This document shows positions 15,522 to 22,540 of a DNA stretch of 64,000 nucleotides, one piece after another. The notes under the pieces were generated by a model. That model worked only from the letters and a program-made list of their open reading frames with translations, searched no databases and had not been told where the DNA came from. Origin of the DNA: Rhodanobacter soli (lineage in GTDB: Bacteria > Pseudomonadota > Gammaproteobacteria > Xanthomonadales > Rhodanobacteraceae). The translations under genes and the position numbers were made by a program. Positions within the stretch are counted from its first letter, which is position 1, and the number at the start of each line of letters is the position of its first letter. Where the stretch lies: positions 1,550,001 to 1,614,000 of the forward strand of contig NZ_JBEPSD010000001.1 in the NCBI RefSeq assembly GCF_040548735.1, given 5' to 3'.

Positions 15522-15779
15522 TTACCGGCCTACGCCAAGAAGGCCAGCAATAATTATTGCGACAAAGGCAAATACAGCACCCACGATAGCTACTGCAATG
15601 ATGATGCCTCCCATGCCGAAAATAATTTTGCCGACGTCGCGACTAACATCCTGAAGCTTTTCTCCGGCACGAAGCTGGTACAGGCCAGAAAGTAATACGA
15701 GCACTACAAAAATAGAAACGCCCATCACTAACTCTGGGTCTACATCCCAGAGACGGCCGAGAGTTCCTTGCACGTCCAT
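15522..15779 (-). CDS. Cassette 10 membrane protein
   Basis: An 85-aa protein with two hydrophobic segments (VMGVSIFVVLVLLSGLY and a long one covering the C-terminal third, IIFGMGGIIIAVAIVGAVFA). The ATG at 15779 is preferred over an upstream GTG in the attC core. Confidence 0.6.
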   Translation of the reverse strand: MDVQGTLGRLWDVDPELVMGVSIFVVLVLLSGLYQLRAGEKLQDVSRDVGKIIFGMGGIIIAVAIVGAVFAFVAIIIAGLLGVGR

Positions 15780-15783
15780 AAGC

Positions 15784-15840
15784 ACCTAACGCTTGAGTTG
15801 AGCGGCGGCGAAGCCGTCCGCCTCGAACGAACTGTTAGGT
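15784..15840 (-). repeat. attC, cassette 9
   Basis: Core sites ACCTAAC and GTTAGGT; covarying variant GTTGAG / CTCGAAC. Confidence 0.9.
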
Positions 15841-16226
15841 GCCGCTACCCGCATTGGATGGTCGGGGTGCTCGGCCACGAAAGCGGCGACTTGCGATAAT
15901 TTTGCAGGGAGCGGCGCGCAAGAGTGGCTGCGGTAGCTAGAGAAGCGAAAGCCTGCGCTGTACAGCGCCCTGACCTTGGCCCATTGCTCAGTGTCTTTGA
16001 CAGGAGGTGCCTTAAAGGACCTACCCATCTGGTGAAGCTCGCCGCCGCAATTTGCACAGACGACGGATTCATCACGGGGGGCCGCCTTAAAGCTTTTACA
16101 ACAGTCGAAGCACGCATGTGCCACTAGATATGACGCGCCGGACTTAGCAACTTTTGGTGCGGCGGGCGCACGGTTGCTTGCATCTCGTCGTAGCGCCATG
16201 CGTCTGCTTTTCTCGGAATCGGTCAT
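15786..16226 (-). CDS. Cassette 9 zinc-ribbon protein (paralogue of cassette 23)
   Basis: A 146-aa protein from the ATG at 16226. It has two CxxC knuckles (CFDCCKSF, CANCGGELHQMG) and the shared core MGRSFKAPP.KDTEQWAKV.ALYSAGFRF. It has about 25 extra basic residues at the N-terminus compared with cassette 23. The C-terminal ~18 residues (SFEADGFAAAQLKR) come from the attC. Unknown function; nucleic-acid binding is possible. Confidence 0.75.
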   Translation of the reverse strand: MTDSEKSRRMALRRDASNRAPAAPKVAKSGASYLVAHACFDCCKSFKAAPRDESVVCANCGGELHQMGRSFKAPPVKDTEQWAKVRALYSAGFRFSSYRSHSCAPLPAKLSQVAAFVAEHPDHPMRVAAPNSSFEADGFAAAQLKR

Positions 16227-16230
16227 AGGC

Positions 16231-16287
16231 ACCTAACGCTGGAGTTAAGCGGCGGCGAAGCCGTCCGCCTTGAACGAGATGTTAGAA
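16231..16287 (-). repeat. attC, cassette 8
   Basis: Core sites ACCTAAC and GTTAGAA; standard 57-bp type. Confidence 0.9.
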
Positions 16288-16611
16288 CGCTGCAGGCAAA
16301 CCGCACATTGCATCAATTGCATCCTCATCGAGGCACTCATGCATCCAAGAACCTTCGCCGTGCAGAGCCGCTTCCATGTCCGGCACCTTGAATGTGAGAA
16401 AGGGAGTGAATTGATCGTCGTCGATTGATGTATTTGTACATCCATCGATTAGCGCGGCAACCCCGAACGCCGTTGCATGGGTTGCGCTACTCAACAGCTG
16501 CGGATCTGCTATCCCGGATTCCACGAGGCTGCCATAAATGGTCTTCAAAAGAAGATCCACCAGTCGATCCTGATACTTGGAGAATCTCTCATGGTCGTAT
16601 GTCACATCCAT
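16282..16611 (-). CDS. Cassette 8 hypothetical protein
   Basis: A 109-aa acidic helical protein (HERFSKYQDRLVDLLLKTIYGSL, SATHATAFGVAALIDG, MHECLDEDAIDAMCGLPAAF). No signal peptide, membrane segment or known motif is visible. Confidence 0.6.
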   Translation of the reverse strand: MDVTYDHERFSKYQDRLVDLLLKTIYGSLVESGIADPQLLSSATHATAFGVAALIDGCTNTSIDDDQFTPFLTFKVPDMEAALHGEGSWMHECLDEDAIDAMCGLPAAF

Positions 16612-16623
16612 GTCTCACCTCAG

Positions 16624-16679
16624 TTCTAACGCTGGAATTAAGCGGCGGCAGAGCCGTCCGCTTAAATGAAATGTTAGCT
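16624..16679 (-). repeat. attC, cassette 7
   Basis: Core sites TTCTAAC and GTTAGCT; 56-bp variant with a mutated centre (CAGAGCC) and CTTAAAT arm. Confidence 0.86.
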
Positions 16680-16680
16680 C

Positions 16681-17073
16681 TTATTCGCAAACTTCGATGT
16701 GACCGTGGGTTAAGAACTGTTCTTTGGTCTCCCCCCGCTCGTGCGAGGAGTCGGAGCCGCAAGAAATGCAGCGATAGACCGGCTCTGGCGGATGATACAG
16801 CTTACGGAATTCCTGGAAGGACATCCCATGCGCAACAGGACTGCTATCGACATACCTTATTCCGACGACCTTATACCCGCGACCAACTCTTGCCTCGATT
16901 TCGCTTAGGCGCTCGTTGGGGCGCTGCATCGTAAGCGCTAGTCTGTGCCCAGGGGCAGTTAGCGCAATGCAACCGACCGTCAGCATGTCCGTGTCAGCAC
17001 AAAACGTGAATACGGGGAAAGACTCTCCACAGGTGCCGCACCTCGCGATGGTCACTTCGCCTTCTTGGTACAC
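16681..17073 (-). CDS. Cassette 7 zinc-ribbon-type protein
   Basis: A 130-aa protein with an N-terminal CxxC (ARCGTCGESFPVF) and a C-terminal CxxC (YRCISCGSDSSHERG) plus a terminal HIEVCE. These could form two metal sites around a central alpha/beta region (RVGRGYKVVGIRYVDSS). Function unknown. Confidence 0.65.
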   Translation of the reverse strand: MYQEGEVTIARCGTCGESFPVFTFCADTDMLTVGCIALTAPGHRLALTMQRPNERLSEIEARVGRGYKVVGIRYVDSSPVAHGMSFQEFRKLYHPPEPVYRCISCGSDSSHERGETKEQFLTHGHIEVCE

Positions 17074-17089
17074 GTTGTGGCCCCTGCCG

Positions 17090-17146
17090 AGCTAACGCTT
17101 GAGTTAAGCGGCGGCGAAGCCGTCCGCCTTGAACGAGTTGTTAGGC
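17090..17146 (-). repeat. attC, cassette 6
   Basis: Core sites AGCTAAC and GTTAGGC; standard 57-bp type. Confidence 0.88.
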
Positions 17147-17153
17147 AGCATGA

Positions 17154-17408
17154 TCACCGGTAGGCAGCCGACTCGGCAAGATGCTGAAGCTCGATAACTT
17201 GCTCTAGCTCGTCAGTGGCAAGGTCGTTCGCGAATTGAACACGAATGGTCTTTAAGCTCGTTGCGAGTAATACCCAATCCTCCGTGAAACCGTTCGTGAG
17301 TGGGTAGCACGACAAGATGACTCGGAGCGGATTGAGCGCGCGCCGCTCGCACCAGCCGTCGATAAGCTGACCAAGAAGAACATGCACATTGCTGAGGTCT
17401 TTGCTCAT
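17154..17408 (-). CDS. Cassette 6 hypothetical protein
   Basis: An 84-aa soluble helical protein (SNVHVLLGQLIDGWCERRALNP, ELEQVIELQHLAESAAYR), without recognised motifs. Confidence 0.6.
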   Translation of the reverse strand: MSKDLSNVHVLLGQLIDGWCERRALNPLRVILSCYPLTNGFTEDWVLLATSLKTIRVQFANDLATDELEQVIELQHLAESAAYR

Positions 17409-17411
17409 GCG

Positions 17412-17468
17412 GCCTAACGCCTGAGTTAAGCGGCGGCGAAGCCGTCCGCCTTGAACGAAATGTTAGGC
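17412..17468 (-). repeat. attC, cassette 5
   Basis: Core sites GCCTAAC and GTTAGGC; standard 57-bp type, nearly the same as the attC of cassette 26. Confidence 0.9.
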
Positions 17469-17511
17469 CGCAACACCGCGTTGAAAAAGTGCGTTGCCGT
17501 TAAAGCAACGA

Positions 17512-17697
17512 CTAGTTTGGCTTGCGGAAAAAGTAGTACAGCCCAGCTACGAGCATGAGTGCACCGAAGATAACGGCAGCAGACTGACCCGACTGATACG
17601 CAGATGAACCGACGTCGGAGGTACCCGATGTGAGCCAGCGAAAAAGAAGCGCGCCACCCCACAGAATGCCTATGCCGCCAAAGATCTTGTTGCGCAT
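17512..17697 (-). CDS. Cassette 5 two-TM membrane protein (copy of cassette 26)
   Basis: A 61-aa protein with two transmembrane segments and the ending GLYYFFRKPN. It is the duplicate of the gene at 9769-9954; the two cassettes differ at two positions in the body. The identity extends through the non-coding part of the cassette, so the whole cassette was copied recently. Confidence 0.75.
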   Translation of the reverse strand: MRNKIFGGIGILWGGALLFRWLTSGTSDVGSSAYQSGQSAAVIFGALMLVAGLYYFFRKPN

Positions 17698-17718
17698 TGC
17701 CTAGACTCCCCTCTTGAG

Positions 17719-17775
17719 GCCTAACGCTGGAGTTAAGCGGCGGCGTAGCCGTCCGCCTTGAACGAAATGTTAGAC
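17719..17775 (-). repeat. attC, cassette 4
   Basis: Core sites GCCTAAC and GTTAGAC; standard 57-bp type. Confidence 0.9.
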
Positions 17776-18156
17776 CTGTGCGGTGCCAAGTGGAACCAAA
17801 TGCTCGATAGGAGGCATGGCATTTGGAGTGCTCTGACCGTCGATTGACCACAAATCTAGTCCAGCTAGCAAACCATCTTGCTCGAACACATAGGCGCCGA
17901 ATAGGTGGCCATGGTCGTCACGCCACTGATAGTCCGATAAGGTGCGCATGGCGAACTGTTGAGGATGTTTGCCGTTGACTGCAAAGTCGATACTTGCGCA
18001 GCCGCAACCACAGAGACGCGCAACTCGCGCCTGCCCAAGTTGCTCCAGGAACGTCGTGTTGTCCCCATTGCCGTGCTCAAGGAGCCACTGAACAACGGCA
18101 CGCTCGTCGATGCTCAGAGGCCTATCTATCTCAATGTGCGACGGTGTCTGGTTCAC
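17770..18156 (-). CDS. Cassette 4 hypothetical protein
   Basis: A 128-aa protein read from GTG at 18156, just inside the cassette. The longer frame to 18285 crosses an attC. Features are ERAVVQWLLEHGNGDNTTFLEQL and ARLCGCGCASIDFAVNG, a CxCxC cluster that recalls small cassette proteins of unknown role. It also has FGAYVFEQDGLLAGLDLWS. Confidence 0.6.
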   Translation of the reverse strand: MNQTPSHIEIDRPLSIDERAVVQWLLEHGNGDNTTFLEQLGQARVARLCGCGCASIDFAVNGKHPQQFAMRTLSDYQWRDDHGHLFGAYVFEQDGLLAGLDLWSIDGQSTPNAMPPIEHLVPLGTAQV

Positions 18157-18158
18157 AG

Positions 18159-18214
18159 GTCTAACGCTGGAATTAAGCGGCGGCGCAGCCGTCCGCTTGA
18201 ATGAGAAGTTAGAC
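18159..18214 (-). repeat. attC, cassette 3
   Basis: Core sites GTCTAAC and GTTAGAC; 56-bp variant with a CGCAGCC centre, as in cassette 13. Confidence 0.9.
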
Positions 18215-18410
18215 GGTTGCGACGAGGTGTGCCTGGGCCAATTGTTGCGTGGACAAGCGCAGAACGTGATGCAACCGACCCCCACAAACTACCAGCTCTG
18301 AAGGCTGAGGACTTGCCGCGATGCCGCGCGGAATGCTGCTGCGGCGAGAGACGGCAAGTCAGCGCGAAGCTGGGCGAAACACACGCGACGAAGAACAACA
18401 ACGAGCTACC
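18215..18410 (-). other. Cassette 3 body, ORF-less family A
   Basis: About 196 bp without a gene, related along its length to cassette 13 (14523-14720). Differences are spread out and include single-base indels that would break any frame. Confidence 0.65.
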
Positions 18411-18467
18411 GGCTAACGCTGGAGTTAAGCGGCGGCGAAGCCGTCCGCCTTGAACGAATTGTTAGGC
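18411..18467 (-). repeat. attC, cassette 2
   Basis: Core sites GGCTAAC and GTTAGGC; standard 57-bp type. Confidence 0.88.
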
Positions 18468-18470
18468 AAC

Positions 18471-18767
18471 CTATTTGCCACCGAGGTCATTACTAACCCG
18501 TGCCCAATCGATATAGCTTGCAAAAGTAGGCCACTGAGCTATGCGCGATTTGAGGGCGTTGCGCTCAGCGATGACCCAGCCCATGACGGCCGAAATTGCA
18601 ACGAGAACGATAGGAGGAAGCATGCAGTAGAGACCAATGACAACAACGAGGAAGAGAGCTAAACCAAGAAGCCAGAGCGCGCGGGCAACTGACGTTGCAC
18701 GGGCCAACCCCGCTCCCGAACGTAGCGACTCCCAGCGATTCAGCAACTGCTTTGTCCCTGTGTCCAT
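18471..18767 (-). CDS. Cassette 2 membrane protein
   Basis: A 98-aa protein with two adjoining transmembrane segments (ALWLLGLALFLVVVIGLYCM and IVLVAISAVMGWVIAE) and soluble, partly amphipathic ends. Family unknown. Confidence 0.6.
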   Translation of the reverse strand: MDTGTKQLLNRWESLRSGAGLARATSVARALWLLGLALFLVVVIGLYCMLPPIVLVAISAVMGWVIAERNALKSRIAQWPTFASYIDWARVSNDLGGK

Positions 18768-18783
18768 GTGATTCCCTATTGCT

Positions 18784-18840
18784 GCCTAACGCTGGAGTTA
18801 AGCGGCGGCGTAGCCGTCCGCCTTGAACGAAATGTTAGGC
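18784..18840 (-). repeat. attC, cassette 1
   Basis: Core sites GCCTAAC and GTTAGGC; standard 57-bp type. Confidence 0.9.
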
Positions 18841-19188
18841 GCCGCCAAGCAACCTGATTTCGACGGCGCCACTGGAACAGGATAGCTCGTACTTTTTGCC
18901 AACGGAAAATTTGTGCCGCAGGCTTGGAAAACCGTCGACGTACATCCAGCCAGGGCAGAGAAAACTGATCTTGTGTGAGCTTGGTGAGAGAAAGACAATA
19001 TTTCTGCTTTCTGCCGCGACGGAGCGCCCGTCTATTGCGAAAATACCGCCAAGCCGGTTTGGTGCCAATGTATCGGCGGACTTAGGGAGGCTGAGGCTAG
19101 CGGACTCTTGCGGCGGCGCATTTCGAAACGGACTGTTGGAACAGCTCGTTGCGATAAGGATGATTAACGCGAGAAGAGTTTTTCGCAT
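18835..19188 (-). CDS. Cassette 1 lipoprotein (attI-proximal)
   Basis: A 117-aa predicted lipoprotein: MRKTLLALIILIATSC with lipobox IATSC. The mature part is beta-rich (LGGIFAIDGRSVAAESRNIVFL, GKKYELSCSSGAVEIRLLGG). The ATG sits directly against the recombined GTTAGGC core of attI, so its translation signals must come from the attI side. It is the most recently inserted cassette. Confidence 0.7.
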   Translation of the reverse strand: MRKTLLALIILIATSCSNSPFRNAPPQESASLSLPKSADTLAPNRLGGIFAIDGRSVAAESRNIVFLSPSSHKISFLCPGWMYVDGFPSLRHKFSVGKKYELSCSSGAVEIRLLGGA

Positions 19189-19189
19189 G

Positions 19190-19356
19190 GCCTAACGCTT
19201 CAGTAGTGCCTTGATACGGCGATATGCACTGGATGTTCAGCTTCCCTGTGCGGCCCTTTTCCACCGTAATCCTACACGAGATCAAGCTCTTATCTGATAC
19301 CCCCGGAGGCGGCATCGTCGATACGCTGCCACACAAACCTTTTTATCCGGGGTGCT
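19190..19356 (-). promoter_or_regulatory. attI: attI site and intI/array leader
   Basis: Spans the GTTAGGC crossover core (19190-19196, read on the minus strand) and the non-coding leader between intI and cassette 1. New cassettes should enter here. By analogy with other integrons a promoter for the array should lie here or within intI; I could not assign clear -35/-10 boxes or a LexA box. Confidence 0.75.
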
Positions 19357-20364
19357 ATGTCTTATCCACCACAATCCGCGGGGATATCCGGACCCCTTCC
19401 GACTCCACCTGCTCCCCGCTTGTTCGACGAAGTTCGCCGACACATGCGGGTTAAACACTACAGCTTACGCACCGAGAAGATCTATATCAGCTGGATAAGG
19501 CGGTTCATCTTGGCCAACGCCAAGCGTCACCCGCGCGAGATGGGCGCGGCGGAAGTTGAGGCGTTCCTGTCACTCCTTGCCGTCCAGCGAAAGGTCGCGG
19601 CCAGCACCCAGAACCAAGCGCTGTCGGCCCTGCTGTTTTTGTATAGGGTGGTTCTTGGGATCCAGTTGCCATGGATGGAGGGTGTCGTGCGCGCCAAGCG
19701 GCCAAAGCGCGTGCCGACGGTGCTATCGCAAGACGAGGCGCGATCCCTGCTGGCACACATGGAAGGCCGGCCACAGCTCCTGGCAAGCCTTCTCTATGGC
19801 ACCGGCATGCGCCTGATGGAATGCCTGCGGCTGCGCGTCAAGGATGTGGATTTCGCGCGCAACGAGATCACGATCCGTGGTGGCAAAGGAGCCAAGGATC
19901 GCCACACCGTATTGCCCAAATCGCTGGTCGAGCCGTTGCAGCGTGAAATCGAACGTGCACAGATGCTGCATGCTGCCGATCTGGCTGCGGGGTTTGGCGC
20001 AGCGTCCCTGCCGTACGCACTGGCACGCAAGTATCCATCGGCAGCGCGTGACTTCGGCTGGCAGTACGTGTTTCCGTCCGTACAGCGGTCGATCGATCCG
20101 AACGATGGCGTCGAGCGTCGTCATCACTTCGACGACGCCATCCTGACGCGCGGACTGAAGGCGGCGCGTCTTCGTGCGGGCATCGTCAAGTCATTGAGCG
20201 CGCACACCTTGCGGCATTCGTTCGCGACCCACCTGCTCGAAATGGGCTATGACATCCGGACTGTCCAAGAGCTGCTCGGGCACAGAGATGTCGCCACCAC
20301 CCAAATCTATACCCACGTCCTCAATCGCAGCGCCAGCGGGGTCCTGAGTCCCTTGGATCGATGA
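19357..20364 (+). CDS. intI: Integron integrase IntI
   Basis: A tyrosine recombinase of 335 aa that inserts and excises cassettes between attI and folded single-stranded attC. Catalytic residues are R152, K177, H283, R286, H309 and Y318, matching IntI1 (R146, H277, R280, H303, Y312) with a constant +6 shift. The IntI-specific insertion is present between the two catalytic boxes ([20 protein letters not shown], about residues 222-241). The N-terminal SAM-like domain ([17 protein letters not shown]) is also typical. The gene is divergent from the cassettes, as expected. No frameshift is visible, so it is probably active. Confidence 0.97.
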   Translation: MSYPPQSAGISGPLPTPPAPRLFDEVRRHMRVKHYSLRTEKIYISWIRRFILANAKRHPREMGAAEVEAFLSLLAVQRKVAASTQNQALSALLFLYRVVLGIQLPWMEGVVRAKRPKRVPTVLSQDEARSLLAHMEGRPQLLASLLYGTGMRLMECLRLRVKDVDFARNEITIRGGKGAKDRHTVLPKSLVEPLQREIERAQMLHAADLAAGFGAASLPYALARKYPSAARDFGWQYVFPSVQRSIDPNDGVERRHHFDDAILTRGLKAARLRAGIVKSLSAHTLRHSFATHLLEMGYDIRTVQELLGHRDVATTQIYTHVLNRSASGVLSPLDR

Positions 20365-20555
20365 ATGGCTGACGATGTCGACCCACTGGAGCAGCGAACG
20401 CTACGCCCACGCCTCGCGTCGGCAGGCCCGAGCAATGCAGCGATCGCATCGGGTCTACTCGCACGGCCACGATTTTTGCCGCTACTCCCGGAAAAATACC
20501 GAAAAATTAGACGCCCCCAGAGCGGACGTTCGCGACCGACTCAAATGGGTCGGAA

Positions 20556-20589
20556 GGCGACGGCGCGCGAAGCCGTCCGCCTAGAACGA
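20556..20589. repeat. attC-like remnant downstream of intI
   Basis: Carries GGCGACGGCGCGCGAAGCCG and the arm GTCCGCC-TAGAACGA, close to the array attC centre and arm, but no intact core sites. A decayed attC on the far side of intI is possible, as is chance. Confidence 0.3.
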
Positions 20590-20646
20590 TTGCCAGCAGT
20601 CATTCGCTGTAACCAACTGAGCGACGATTGCCCCCTACTGGAATCG

Positions 20647-20826
20647 TTAGTACGACAGCGAGACTGCATCCGGTACCCACTGTTGCAGCTTGGCATGCAC
20701 GTCCGCAATCTGGAGCGTGGCGATCATTTCATCCGCTTCCGCGCGACTGGCGAACTTGATCACGGCTTCGCCGGCGTCGGTGTCATACACGGTGAAGCCG
20801 TCGGGTGCGGGATGGACTTCGAGCAT
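20647..20826 (-). CDS. Small conserved-looking hypothetical protein (59 aa)
   Basis: A 59-aa minus-strand gene. It begins MLEVHPAPDGFTVYDTDAGE and continues with a helix AEADEMIATLQIADVHAKLQQ. The text has ordered alpha/beta character and strong third-position GC. It starts 13 bp downstream of a terminator-like hairpin. Function unknown. Confidence 0.6.
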   Translation of the reverse strand: MLEVHPAPDGFTVYDTDAGEAVIKFASRAEADEMIATLQIADVHAKLQQWVPDAVSLSY

Positions 20827-20838
20827 GGCCGCCTCTCT

Positions 20839-20866
20839 AAAAAAGCAGCGCCTGAAGTTCAGGCGC
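20839..20866 (-). terminator. Hairpin plus T-run on the minus strand
   Basis: GCGCCTGA / TCAGGCGC (8-bp stem, 3-nt loop) is followed on the minus strand by GCTTTTTT. It looks like a rho-independent terminator, yet no minus-strand gene lies immediately upstream and the 59-aa gene starts just after it. It could be an attenuator or end a small RNA. Confidence 0.6.
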
Positions 20867-21161
20867 GAAGGGTTGAGACTTTCGGGGGATGAAAGCCCAC
20901 CATGAAGAAGCCCCGGTTCGTCGGTTCCGCCTGACCTTGCGATGTCGGCAGTGCCGGACGTCCGGTCGGTTTGTTCCTGACTAACGGGGCGCTAATAGAT
21001 TGCACGGACGGAGACTTGGCCGGCATCGGCGGCGAGCGTCGGCGCGTGTAGGGGATGGCCTATCTAGCGGCCCGTTGCTGGCGTCGGGCTCCATCGGCTC
21101 GTCACATGGCGTCTGCGAGACTCGCCGCCGGTATCCTGTCCGCCAATCAGTGGAGAATCCC

Positions 21162-22148
21162 ATGTGCTACAGCGCGCAAATCTGGGCTGACTTCCGAAAA
21201 TACGAACGCTTCGGCGGCAAGCTCAACATCAAGGAGTTCACCAAGCTCGCCGGCTGGACGAAGAAAAAGGGCAACTGGATGAAGGTCGTGCCGAAGGCCA
21301 TGCGCCGCGCCATGACCGACGCCACCAGCGGCTCGCTGGATATGGGCACGGTCGAGATGGCGCGCGAGGCTGACGCGGAAGCGATTGCCCTGATCGCTGC
21401 CGATATCGGTGTCCAGGAAGCGCGCCTGGTCGACGCCAACGCCAAGCTGGTATCCGCCAAACCGACCAAGAAGGCCGAGAACGATCGCCGCATTGCGACC
21501 AACAAGATCGACGCCGGCAAGAAGAAACTCGACGACATGGCCTCGCCCGCGCCGGCTGATGGCGTCGACCGGATCTGGCCGGGTTACGTCGCCCCGGTGA
21601 TGATCCGCGACCCGGCGACGGGCGAACGCTCCGTGGTGCCCATGCGATATTGGTGCCGCTTGCCCGGCTGGACGGAAGCCGATGAGATAGAGAAGCCCGG
21701 CACCTACAACGCACGGCGAGACAAGCTGTCGACGATGTGGCGCAAGGTCTTCGGCCACCAACACGGAATCATGGTTGTCGACCGATTCTACGAAAGCGTT
21801 TACCTCCACAACTTGCAGGGGCGACAGTTGGCGCCAGGGGAACGCGAGCAGAGCGTGGAAATCCTGTTCACGCCAGCGACCCGTGAAAATCTCTTTGTGG
21901 CCTGTCTCTGGACCTATATCGAGGCTGCCGGTGACGATCCCGGCTTCTACACATTCGCGGCCATCACCGACGATCCGCCCTTGGAAGTCGTCGAGGCAGG
22001 TCACGACCGATGCCCCATTCCGATCCAGGAGAAGGACATCGACGCGTGGCTCGACCCGAATCCGAATGACCTCCCCAGTCTTTACGCCATTCTCGACCGG
22101 CGTGTGCGACCGTACTATGAGCATCAACTGGCGAAGCCGGAAATCTGA
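21162..22148 (+). CDS. SRAP-domain (YedK/HMCES-like) abasic-site crosslinking protein
   Basis: SRAP proteins form a thiazolidine crosslink between Cys2 and abasic sites in single-stranded DNA, shielding them. The 328-aa start at MCYS places Cys at position 2, as required after Met removal, with GGAGA upstream; an earlier in-frame ATG would bury it. The other motifs are YNARRDKLS (active-site Asn), DRFYES (Glu) and EAGHDRCPIPI (His). It is longer than E. coli YedK (222 aa), with an insertion of about 90 residues after residue 40 that contains a Lys/Ala-rich helix. Stress genes of this type are common on mobile elements. Confidence 0.9.
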   Translation: MCYSAQIWADFRKYERFGGKLNIKEFTKLAGWTKKKGNWMKVVPKAMRRAMTDATSGSLDMGTVEMAREADAEAIALIAADIGVQEARLVDANAKLVSAKPTKKAENDRRIATNKIDAGKKKLDDMASPAPADGVDRIWPGYVAPVMIRDPATGERSVVPMRYWCRLPGWTEADEIEKPGTYNARRDKLSTMWRKVFGHQHGIMVVDRFYESVYLHNLQGRQLAPGEREQSVEILFTPATRENLFVACLWTYIEAAGDDPGFYTFAAITDDPPLEVVEAGHDRCPIPIQEKDIDAWLDPNPNDLPSLYAILDRRVRPYYEHQLAKPEI

Positions 22149-22237
22149 TACTCCCGGGCAGCAACCATCGGAACCGCATGTTGGCCAGAGTTACCCCGCC
22201 TTGACGCCTACAAGCCGTGCACGCAGCCACTGGCGTA

Positions 22238-22540
22238 TTACGCCGCGTCTTGTAGAGACTGCACCTTCGGCTGCTTTCGCTGCGCGGCTTGAGCTAGCTC
22301 ATAGTTGGTCTGCAGCGTCATCCAGAACCGTGCCGTGCTGACGCCCGCCCGCTCCAATCGGAGCGCCAGATCGGGGCTGATGCCGGCCCTGCCGTTGATT
22401 ACGCGCGACAACGTCGTGCGCGACATGCCAAGCCGCTGCGCGGCATCGGTAACCTCAATGCCGAGTGGCGCAAGCACGTCTTCGCGCAGCAGCTCGCCGG
22501 GGTGCGGAGGATTCTTCATCATGGCGGTAACCTCGTTCAA
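22238..22540 (-). CDS. higA: HigA-family antitoxin
   Basis: A 100-aa antitoxin with an HTH (EVTDAAQRLGMSRTTLSRVINGRAGISPDLALRLERA) and the family start PPHPGELLREDVL. It neutralises HigB and represses the operon. Its ATG overlaps the higB stop by 4 bp (ATGA), so the two are translationally coupled with the toxin first, the usual HigBA order. Confidence 0.93.
   Translation of the reverse strand: MNEVTAMMKNPPHPGELLREDVLAPLGIEVTDAAQRLGMSRTTLSRVINGRAGISPDLALRLERAGVSTARFWMTLQTNYELAQAAQRKQPKVQSLQDAA

Larger units (their letters stand above)
4670..19196 (-). mobile_element. Integron cassette array (38 cassettes)
   Basis: Thirty-eight attC sites, each about 56-60 bp (one 94 bp), recur every 200-550 bp. 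All are in one orientation, and each follows a minus-strand gene. Cassettes are numbered here 1 (18784-19196, next to attI) to 38 (4745-5086, distal). Thirty-four carry a plausible gene; cassettes 3, 12, 13 and 18 do not. The strong resemblance among most attC sites is the mark of a chromosomal integron rather than a mobile class 1-3 integron with unlike attC sites. Confidence 0.96.

Noticed and set aside
9683..18285. Long minus-strand frames that run through several attC sites (for example 9683-10462, 17426-17851, 12244-12900)
   Set aside because: They share the translated attC text (NISFKADGYAAA or FKRTATPPLNSSVR) and join unrelated cassettes, so they are read-through artefacts.
4745..18840. 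Regular repeats resembling a CRISPR array
   Set aside because: Spacing is 200-550 bp with genes between repeats, repeats are imperfect palindromes with RYYYAAC/GTTRRRY cores, and no cas genes exist. They are attC sites.
19190..19356. LexA-controlled promoter of intI
   Set aside because: I found no CTGT-N8-ACAG nor a Xanthomonas-type TTAGTA box in the region.
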